A stretch of 7,657 bases of DNA from Methanothrix sp. (GTDB lineage: Archaea > Halobacteriota > Methanosarcinia > Methanotrichales > Methanotrichaceae), in assembly GCA_011620785.1 (NCBI GenBank), contig WOYM01000047.1, forward strand, positions 1-7,657, in the 5' to 3' direction. This document shows, one piece after another, positions 1 through 4,951 of the stretch. The position numbers and the translations under genes were made by a program. Positions within the stretch are counted from its first letter, which is position 1. The number at the start of each line of letters is the position of its first letter. The notes under the pieces are model-generated. The model ran no database searches. It had not been told where the DNA came from and worked only from the letters and a program-made list of their open reading frames with translations.

Positions 1-81
1 GTGCGATCATGGTATTGGAAAAGTTGAAAAATCACTCGATTTCTAGAAAGTGCCAATTTCAGGATTAAAATGGGCAATTAA
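1..81. other. Left-edge non-coding stretch downstream of larA
   Basis: No supportable gene lies here. Two plus-strand frames are open from the edge but close after 14 and 21 codons (stops at 44-46 and 66-68), too short to judge. Read on the minus strand, downstream of larA, the stretch is T-rich, with short U-runs around 31-27 and 22-19. Archaeal RNA polymerase commonly terminates at such runs, so this may be the trailer of the moxR-DUF58-larA transcript. Confidence 0.35.
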
Positions 82-107
82 GGCTTGAGAATGAATCTCT
101 CAAGGCC
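82..107 (-). terminator. Hairpin overlapping the larA stop codon, possible terminator or 3'-end stabiliser
   Basis: On the minus strand the arms CTTGAGA and TCTCAAG pair perfectly over 7 bp around a 7-nt loop. Two more G-C pairs extend the stem beyond a single bulged C. The stem covers the larA TGA stop at 100-102 and is followed by a moderately T-rich tail (TTAATTG, then CATTTTAA). The structure is seen directly; a role in termination or in protecting the mRNA end is inferred, because archaeal termination depends mainly on U-tracts and not on hairpins. Confidence 0.35.
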
Positions 108-1353
108 AAGATCCATGAGCAGAAGCCCGCTTCCCCACCGCCAGGGTCAGGTTCCCATAAGGCATGACCAGCATCCTCGCATCCTTGCCCTGCCTCGCTT
201 TGGCTATGGCCAAAGCCTCATCCAGAGTCTTTGCCGGATTCATAAAGCACATCTCGACCTTATCCCTGGGCATGGAGGAGACCAGAATCAGATGGTGCTC
301 CATCGACTCCCTGGCCAGGAAGGCCGCTTTGTGCCCTCCAAACTCGTACTCTCTGCCGAACCGCTCCCAGCAGTCCTCGGCAGACGAGGCCTCGCAGGCC
401 CAGCGCTCGAATACCGGATGGCCCAGCCCCTCGCAACATTCCGCCAAGAGGATGATGGTACCTCCGGGCAGGGCGGCATTCTTGGCATTGTCCAAAGCCT
501 TCTGGGCCTGGAATAGATTGAGGTCCTTGGGCCTGCCTCCAGCGCAGCTGACTACGATCTCCGCCGGCTCCACATAACGGCGATACATCCGGTCAACTGC
601 CGCCGCCCCCACTCTATGCGCCTTTATGAAGTCTCCAGCAGTTGACAGGACGATCTCCTTTTGGCTATTCAAGACGGTGTTAAGGATGAAATCCAGATCC
701 GCGATTCGGGCAGCATCCTCCATATCCAGGCGGACGGGGCTTTTCAGGTTCCCGGTAGTTGCCGCAGGATCCCTCATCAGCTCGTGATTCTTTACCACAG
801 AGGGCTCGGAGCTAACCCCAGGGAGAATGGCCTTTGCTCCGCCGCTGAATCCAGCATAATAGTGATACTCGATATTTCCCGTAGCCACTATCAGGTCAGA
901 GGAGGCGACCGACTCCAGAACCTCCACCGGAGTTCCCCGCTCTGTCCATCCCAGGGGAACGCAGCCTTTGGAGTCGTGCTGAACATGAGGCAAGCAAATG
1001 CAGTCCTTTAAGAGATACTCCTCCTCGGCAGCGGTCATCCTTCGATGGGTGCCCAGGGCGAAGACAACAAACAGATTCCTGATGCCCAGCTCCCGGATCC
1101 TCTTGACAAGCGGAGGAAGCATGAGGTGGCTGGGAGCAGGGCGGGTGATATCGCTGACCAGAATGGAAGCCGACCTTGCCCCTGCAAAATCCTCCAGCCT
1201 CTTTCCCACCGCCTGGTCTAAGGATCTCTCGACCTCCCCGGAGCCGGCTGGCGGAAGCTCCTGGGGAAGGACGACCTTTGCCTCCTCGCCTGCAAGAAGA
1301 TCGAGGCAACCCTGGCCGTAATTGAGCTTAATGGTATGGTTATTTGATTTCAT
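100..1353 (-). CDS. larA: LarA-family nickel-pincer-dependent 2-hydroxyacid racemase/epimerase homolog
   Basis: This 417-residue protein matches the LarA (lactate racemase, DUF2088) family in length and motif order. LarA enzymes interconvert stereoisomers of 2-hydroxyacids by hydride transfer to a nickel-pincer nucleotide attached to a lysine. Residues that match the Lactobacillus plantarum enzyme, at nearly constant offsets, are D68 and R71 (SDITRPAP), H103 (ALGTHRR), H164 (YHYYAGFSGG), the cofactor lysine K174 (GGAKAILPG), H190 (VKNHELM), and Q282 and K285 (FQAQK). The His pair and the cofactor Lys are intact, so an active enzyme is likely, but the substrate cannot be read from sequence: family members act on lactate, malate and other 2-hydroxyacids. 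The ATG overlaps the DUF58 stop (ATGA), which fixes the start and implies coupled translation; no strong separate ribosome binding site is seen. The cofactor-synthesis genes larB, larC and larE are not in this window. Confidence 0.9.
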   Translation of the reverse strand: MKSNNHTIKLNYGQGCLDLLAGEEAKVVLPQELPPAGSGEVERSLDQAVGKRLEDFAGARSASILVSDITRPAPSHLMLPPLVKRIRELGIRNLFVVFALGTHRRMTAAEEEYLLKDCICLPHVQHDSKGCVPLGWTERGTPVEVLESVASSDLIVATGNIEYHYYAGFSGGAKAILPGVSSEPSVVKNHELMRDPAATTGNLKSPVRLDMEDAARIADLDFILNTVLNSQKEIVLSTAGDFIKAHRVGAAAVDRMYRRYVEPAEIVVSCAGGRPKDLNLFQAQKALDNAKNAALPGGTIILLAECCEGLGHPVFERWACEASSAEDCWERFGREYEFGGHKAAFLARESMEHHLILVSSMPRDKVEMCFMNPAKTLDEALAIAKARQGKDARMLVMPYGNLTLAVGKRASAHGSWP

Positions 1354-2207
1354 GTCTTCCAGACCACCGCTCTGGTGAGCATCTCAGAGAAGGCATCGAA
1401 CATCGGCCGGTCCGTCTGGAAGAGGAAATAGTTCGCACCGACCTGGTCGCATGCTTCTCTGATCTTTTCGTTATGCTCTGTCAGCCTCGTCTGGTAGTCC
1501 GCCCGCTCTCCCTCAGTCACCCGGGTGATGACGGAAAGGCCGCTCTCCATATCCATAAATTTCACATCCCCGCCGAATCCCATCTCCACCTCATCCGGGG
1601 AGAGGACCTGAATGACCACCAGCTCATGTCCGGAGAGGCGGAAGATGCTGGTTATGACATCCTCGGTATCCTCCAGCAGGTCGGATATCAGCACCACCAG
1701 GCTGGTGGTCTTGATCTGGGAGGCAAAATACTCTGAGACCAGCTTCAGGTTGGTTCTTCCCCTGGGCAGGGTATCATCAAGCATGGCAATGGATGATATC
1801 AGGTTCCTCCTCCCTCGCTTGGGCTCACCGGGATAGAACCGGTGGCAGAAGCGCGATAAAGTGTATTTCTCGTTCTCCATGGTGGCCAGATAGGCAAAGC
1901 CCGCAGCCAGGCGGGAGGCATAGGCATACTTTCCGGAATAGCTCATGCTGGCGCTGCTGTCTACGAGGATATGGACCACAAGGCTTCTCTCCTCCTCATG
2001 CTCCCGGATGAAGAGCTTCTCCGTCCTTCCGTAGACCTTCCAGTCCACCAGCTTGAAGTCGTCCCCCTTGCGATACTCCCGATAGCCCACCGGGCTGATG
2101 CCGTGGCCAAATCGCATCGATTTCCTCCCACCGCTATATGCCGTGGAGACGCGCTTTCGGACGAGCAGAGTGAATCGCTCCAGCTCTTTGAAGAAATCAG
2201 TATCCAT
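1350..2207 (-). CDS. DUF58 protein with von Willebrand factor A-type domain, MoxR partner
   Basis: This soluble 285-residue protein has the DUF58 signature at about residues 41-64: GYREYRKGDD, then the LVDW step and an R-T-E-K-L segment. A von Willebrand A-like fold follows, with a complete metal-ion-dependent adhesion site: DSSAS at 83-87 (D83, S85, S87), T152 in the RTNL segment, and D176 in ISDLLED. No membrane helix is visible, which places it in the short cytosolic DUF58 class and not the longer membrane-anchored one. DUF58 proteins are regularly encoded next to MoxR ATPases and are thought to be adaptors that link the ATPase to a client protein. The gene starts 8 nt after the moxR stop, with a GAGATGA stretch before the ATG, and its own stop overlaps the larA start. 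The client is unknown; the position points to LarA (inference). Confidence 0.9.
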   Translation of the reverse strand: MDTDFFKELERFTLLVRKRVSTAYSGGRKSMRFGHGISPVGYREYRKGDDFKLVDWKVYGRTEKLFIREHEEERSLVVHILVDSSASMSYSGKYAYASRLAAGFAYLATMENEKYTLSRFCHRFYPGEPKRGRRNLISSIAMLDDTLPRGRTNLKLVSEYFASQIKTTSLVVLISDLLEDTEDVITSIFRLSGHELVVIQVLSPDEVEMGFGGDVKFMDMESGLSVITRVTEGERADYQTRLTEHNEKIREACDQVGANYFLFQTDRPMFDAFSEMLTRAVVWKT

Positions 2208-2215
2208 AATTCATC

Positions 2216-3172
2216 TCATAGCGATAGGCTCTTCAGGATGTCACCTACCACCTGGTCGCGGGTGAGGCCCTTCCTCTCCGCCTCGAATCCCAGTATTATT
2301 CTATGCCTGAGTACAGGATAGGCCATTACATGCAGGTCTTCTTTGGATACATAGTTCCTCCCCAGCAGAAATGCTCTGGCCTTAGCCGATAAGATGAGGC
2401 CGATGGAGGCCCTGGGGCTGGCACCATACTGGACTCCCTCCCAGTTGCGGGTGGCCAGGACCAGGTTAACCACCGCCAGTTTCAGATCATCCGCGATTGG
2501 TATATCGCGACAGAGCTGCTGAAGGGCAATAACCTCCTCCTTGCTCACTTGAGGGGAGACCTTGGGCTCCGCCCGGATGGTATACCGCTCCAGGATCTCC
2601 ATCTCCTCATCCATCGTGGGATACTCCATGAAGATCTTGAGCAGGAACCTGTCCAGCTGAGCCTCGGGCAATGGGAAGGTTCCTTCCATCTCTATGGGAT
2701 TCTGGGTGGCCAAAATGAAGAAGGGCCTGTCCAGAGCATAGGTTTTGTTGCCCACGGTTACCTGCTTTTCCTGCATGGCCTCTAAAAGGGCGCTCTGAGT
2801 CTTGGGCGAGGCCCGGTTGATCTCGTCTGCCAAGACGATATTAGAGAAGACTGGCCCCGGCTCGAAGCGGAACTTCTTTCCCCCGCCGATCTCGTCTATG
2901 ATGGTGGTGCCGGTGATATCCGCCGGCATCAGATCTGGGGTACACTGAATTCTGCTGAAGTCCAGGCCCATGCAAGAGGCAGTGGTCTTCACAAGCAAAG
3001 TCTTGGCCAGACCCGGATTGCTCTCCAAAAGGGCATGACCTCCGGCGATAATCGACACCAAAAGCTGCTCTATGGCCCTGTCCTGGCCGACGATCACCTT
3101 ATCGATCTCTTTTCGGAGCCTCTGGAAAATCTCCGGAGCTCGGCTGTAGACTGATCTGAGATCCTCCGACAT
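2216..3172 (-). CDS. moxR: MoxR-family AAA+ ATPase
   Basis: This 318-residue protein is a full-length MoxR ATPase. Its motifs in order are a Walker A loop SNPGLAKT (51-58, K57), a Walker B segment IVLADEINRA (112-121, D116 and E117), sensor 1 in LATQNPIEMEG (N158), the arginine-finger region AQLDRF (R175), and sensor 2 GASPRAS (R254) in the lid domain. The first Walker A glycine is serine, a position that varies in this family, so ATPase activity is still expected. MoxR proteins form cytosolic hexamers that remodel or activate client proteins, often metalloenzymes, together with a von Willebrand A partner. It is the first gene of the moxR-DUF58-larA operon. The ATG at 3172 begins the well-conserved N-terminal helix (about residues 10-30, ending in IVGQ); the ribosome binding site before it is weak (AGAGAA). 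The family call is firm and the client is not known. Confidence 0.93.
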   Translation of the reverse strand: MSEDLRSVYSRAPEIFQRLRKEIDKVIVGQDRAIEQLLVSIIAGGHALLESNPGLAKTLLVKTTASCMGLDFSRIQCTPDLMPADITGTTIIDEIGGGKKFRFEPGPVFSNIVLADEINRASPKTQSALLEAMQEKQVTVGNKTYALDRPFFILATQNPIEMEGTFPLPEAQLDRFLLKIFMEYPTMDEEMEILERYTIRAEPKVSPQVSKEEVIALQQLCRDIPIADDLKLAVVNLVLATRNWEGVQYGASPRASIGLILSAKARAFLLGRNYVSKEDLHVMAYPVLRHRIILGFEAERKGLTRDQVVGDILKSLSL

Positions 3173-3269
3173 TATTCTCTTCTGAAGAGATTTTGGTCTA
3201 ATTATACCTTTTCCAGCAATCTAGAAAGATGTAAATATAGTGCATACTATCTTATTAATGGAGGCATAG
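3173..3269. promoter_or_regulatory. Divergent promoter region between moxR and the GerW-family gene
   Basis: This 97-nt AT-rich gap separates two outward-facing operons. On the plus strand a TATA-like element GTAAATATAG lies at 3231-3240, preceded by a purine-rich stretch that could bind TFB. GGAGG at 3260-3264 is the ribosome binding site for the ATG at 3270, with 5 nt between them. On the minus strand TATAATTA after a GGAAAAGG stretch (3199-3214) and CTATATTTAC at 3231-3240 are alternative TATA boxes for moxR. A dyad at 3234-3253 overlaps the TATA element. The boxes were judged by eye, so promoter positions are approximate. Confidence 0.5.
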
Positions 3270-3689
3270 ATGACGAGCACCGATGCCATAAGGGCTACAG
3301 TGGATGAGCTTCTAAAGGTGCTATCCGCCAGGAACATAATTGGGGAGCCTATGGACTTGGAGGACAAGATCATCATACCCATCACCAAGATGGGGATGGG
3401 ATTTGGCACCGGCCAGGAACCGGGGGAGAGCGAGGCCATTAAGGTCAAGGCAGGCGGAGGGGTGGGAGTTATACCCGTCGCCATAGTGGTTGTGTTCAAA
3501 GGGATTCCCGGTGAGGATGGTGTCAAGGTGATTCCTCTATCCGGCCATATCTCAGGCAACCAGCCCCTGGCCGAGATAGCCAGTGCTGCCCAATCTATCC
3601 TGGAGAGATTTGCTGCCTCCCAGGAGAGAAAAGAAAAGGATAGGAAAGAGAAGAGATCCTCTCGAGAGACTGCGGTGCTCGTCGAATAG
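3270..3689 (+). CDS. ytfJ: GerW/YtfJ-family protein (archaeal 'sporulation protein YtfJ' homolog)
   Basis: This 139-residue cytosolic protein carries the GerW/YtfJ (Spore_YtfJ) domain at about residues 18-93. The family pattern is clear: IIGEPMDLEDKIIIPITK (23-40), a glycine-rich stretch MGFGTG (43-48), AGGGVGVIPVAIVVV (61-75), and the closing KVIPLSG strand. After a short helix the C-terminus is a highly charged tail (ERKEKDRKEKR, 119-129) that may be disordered or bind a partner or nucleic acid. In Bacillus the homolog affects spore germination, but the family also occurs in non-sporulating bacteria and archaea, where its function is unknown, so 'sporulation protein' is a misleading label here. 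The start is well supported by GGAGG five bases upstream. The gene heads an operon with a DUF2953 gene, the same partnership as Bacillus ytfI-ytfJ. Confidence 0.88.
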   Translation: MTSTDAIRATVDELLKVLSARNIIGEPMDLEDKIIIPITKMGMGFGTGQEPGESEAIKVKAGGGVGVIPVAIVVVFKGIPGEDGVKVIPLSGHISGNQPLAEIASAAQSILERFAASQERKEKDRKEKRSSRETAVLVE

Positions 3690-3761
3690 AGGGCCATTGA
3701 TAGATGCCTTAGAACGGATTTCAAAGGACAATTTCACGATCAAATTCAGCGTGAGGCATTC

Positions 3762-4565
3762 TTGATACCATTGAACCTGCACATTCTGACAGGGATATCG
3801 CCCCCTGGCCTTTTAACATCCGCCGCAATAATCCTAATGCTTTTCATCGCTTTCCTGCTAGTCCTTCTGATAATTCCTTTTAATCTTTGCCTGTTCCTCT
3901 GCAAAGAGGGGCAACTGATTGAGGGAAAGCTGAGAGGATCATGGCTGGGAATATCCGCAGGCGGTGACTTGAGAAGCAAGGAGACCCAGCTTCTGGGAAG
4001 GCTCTGGATATCGTGGCACAACATCAGACTGCTATATAGAGAGACTTCCGCTCCATCATCCCTCGATCTTATTGCATCGATAACCGGGGGTGAAAAAGAA
4101 AAAGATGAGGAAAAGGAGGATAAAAAAGGGCAAGATGAAAGCCATCCTGACTCGGGCGGAAAGGGCGGAAAATCGGAAGCTATTGAAAAGGATGATGCCG
4201 TTGGCATAAGCGTTCGCCGGATCAGATCTGTGCTGGCAGCCATGCCCGCCTTTATCGATCTCATTCGGGATCTCTTCAGATCATTCCACTTCAAGACCAT
4301 CCGCTGCCACCTGCAGTTAGGGCTTGATGATCCTTCCGAGACTGCCATATTGACTGGAAGGCTCTGGTCTATAGCAGCTTTTCTCAGTTATCTTGGAGCG
4401 GATATCCAGATCGAGCCATTCTTTGAAGAAGAGCGATTGGAGGGAGAGCTTCTGGCAGAGGCCAGAATGCGTCCCATCCATATCCCAGGAGCGATTATCT
4501 CCGCCCTGCGGGAAAAGGAGATGAGATCGCTGATAAAGGATGCTATCGGCTGGGGCGCTGAATGA
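3762..4565 (+). CDS. DUF2953 family membrane-anchored protein (YtfI-like), TTG start
   Basis: This 267-residue protein has one strong N-terminal membrane segment (about 16-46, very rich in I, L, F and A). A basic stretch follows, so by the positive-inside rule the rest probably faces the cytosol. A charged low-complexity linker lies at about 109-146 (rich in E, K, D and G). The conserved DUF2953 core is at about 174-235: LGLDDPSETA (186-195), TGRLW (198-202) and IEPFFEEERLEGEL (217-230). The frame is open back to the TAG of the preceding gene but offers no ATG or GTG; the first usable codon is TTG at 3762, with GTGAGG five bases upstream, so TTG is the chosen start. The function is unknown. 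Pairing with a GerW/YtfJ gene recalls Bacillus ytfI-ytfJ and suggests it recruits that protein to the membrane (inference). Confidence 0.82.
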   Translation: MIPLNLHILTGISPPGLLTSAAIILMLFIAFLLVLLIIPFNLCLFLCKEGQLIEGKLRGSWLGISAGGDLRSKETQLLGRLWISWHNIRLLYRETSAPSSLDLIASITGGEKEKDEEKEDKKGQDESHPDSGGKGGKSEAIEKDDAVGISVRRIRSVLAAMPAFIDLIRDLFRSFHFKTIRCHLQLGLDDPSETAILTGRLWSIAAFLSYLGADIQIEPFFEEERLEGELLAEARMRPIHIPGAIISALREKEMRSLIKDAIGWGAE

Positions 4566-4581
4566 AAAATGCGGGATGCAA

Positions 4582-4632
4582 ATGAGCTGTATAAGGAGGA
4601 GCTGTATGGAGAGGTGCCTCATAGATGAATAA
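4582..4632 (+). other. Possible leader mini-ORF preceding the 108-residue gene
   Basis: A short frame (16 codons from ATG 4582, or 8 codons from ATG 4606) ends with TAA at 4630-4632, after the ATG at 4625 of the next gene has already begun. The inner ATG at 4606 has a near-perfect ribosome binding site, AAGGAGGA at 4593-4600, five bases upstream. The peptide from 4582 would be MSCIRRSCMERCLIDE. The overlap would bring terminating ribosomes to the next start codon, a plausible coupling device. Whether the peptide itself is made or matters is unknown. Confidence 0.3.
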
Positions 4633-4951
4633 AAATAAATGGATCCCTGAGATGCAGACACATATACTGGCTGGAGCAGAGATCAGGGCTGGATCCAGAG
4701 TGCTCTATCCCATCATCAAAATACTGGTCATCGCTGCTGGAGATCGGCTGCTGGGGTTGAGAATTAGCCCGATTGCATTGCTGATTGCGGAGCCCGGAAT
4801 GCGATATGCTATCTCCATGGAAGGAAAACAATTGGCCTTGGATGAGGTCTACAAGCTGGCTCCATCTCTGAAAGATCTTGACCTCAAAACGGCTGATCAG
4901 CGCATCCATAGGATATGCGAATCCTCCTGGGGAATAAATGCATCCGGATGA
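4625..4951 (+). CDS. Small GerW-like protein, third gene of the ytfJ-DUF2953 operon
   Basis: This 108-residue soluble protein has no family I recognise by name. Its start has a good ribosome binding site, GAGGTG at 4611-4616, eight bases before the ATG. Its body aligns without gaps to the first strand block of the GerW homolog in the same operon: residues 17-33 (GAEIRAGSRVLYPIIKI) match residues 25-41 there, sharing G, I-P-I and the Lys before the hydrophobic residue. Its ISPIALLIA (47-55) matches VIPVAIVVV (67-75) there. The intervening glycine-rich loop is about 12 residues shorter. After the domain come a short acidic helix and a tail. The last 17 codons and the stop overlap the 3' end of the convergent phosphorylase gene. 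It is probably a diverged GerW-fold partner, but this rests on alignment by eye. Confidence 0.65.
   Translation: MNKNKWIPEMQTHILAGAEIRAGSRVLYPIIKILVIAAGDRLLGLRISPIALLIAEPGMRYAISMEGKQLALDEVYKLAPSLKDLDLKTADQRIHRICESSWGINASG

Noticed and set aside
1..46. Plus-strand frame open from the left edge, ending KVEKSLDF then TAG
   Set aside because: Fourteen codons are too few to support a partial gene.
85..516. Open frame of 143 codons on the plus strand opposite larA
   Set aside because: It lies antisense to a gene with clear family motifs, has no credible ribosome binding site, and its translation (rich in R, H, Q and G) looks like a shadow.
3687..3761. Readthrough of the ytfJ TAG into the in-frame DUF2953 gene, for example by pyrrolysine insertion
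   Set aside because: The two genes share a frame with no other stop between them, but only 24 codons separate them, DUF2953 has its own ribosome binding site and TTG start, and nothing shows a pyrrolysine context.
4090..4190. Purine-rich low-complexity tract
   Set aside because: It is explained as the coding sequence of the E/K/D-rich linker of the DUF2953 protein, not a separate element.
4112..4209. Internal ribosome-binding-site-like AAGGAGGATAA followed by an ATG at 4135
   Set aside because: It arises from the A/G-rich codons of the charged linker, the spacing is too long, and the ATG opens only a 24-codon out-of-frame peptide.
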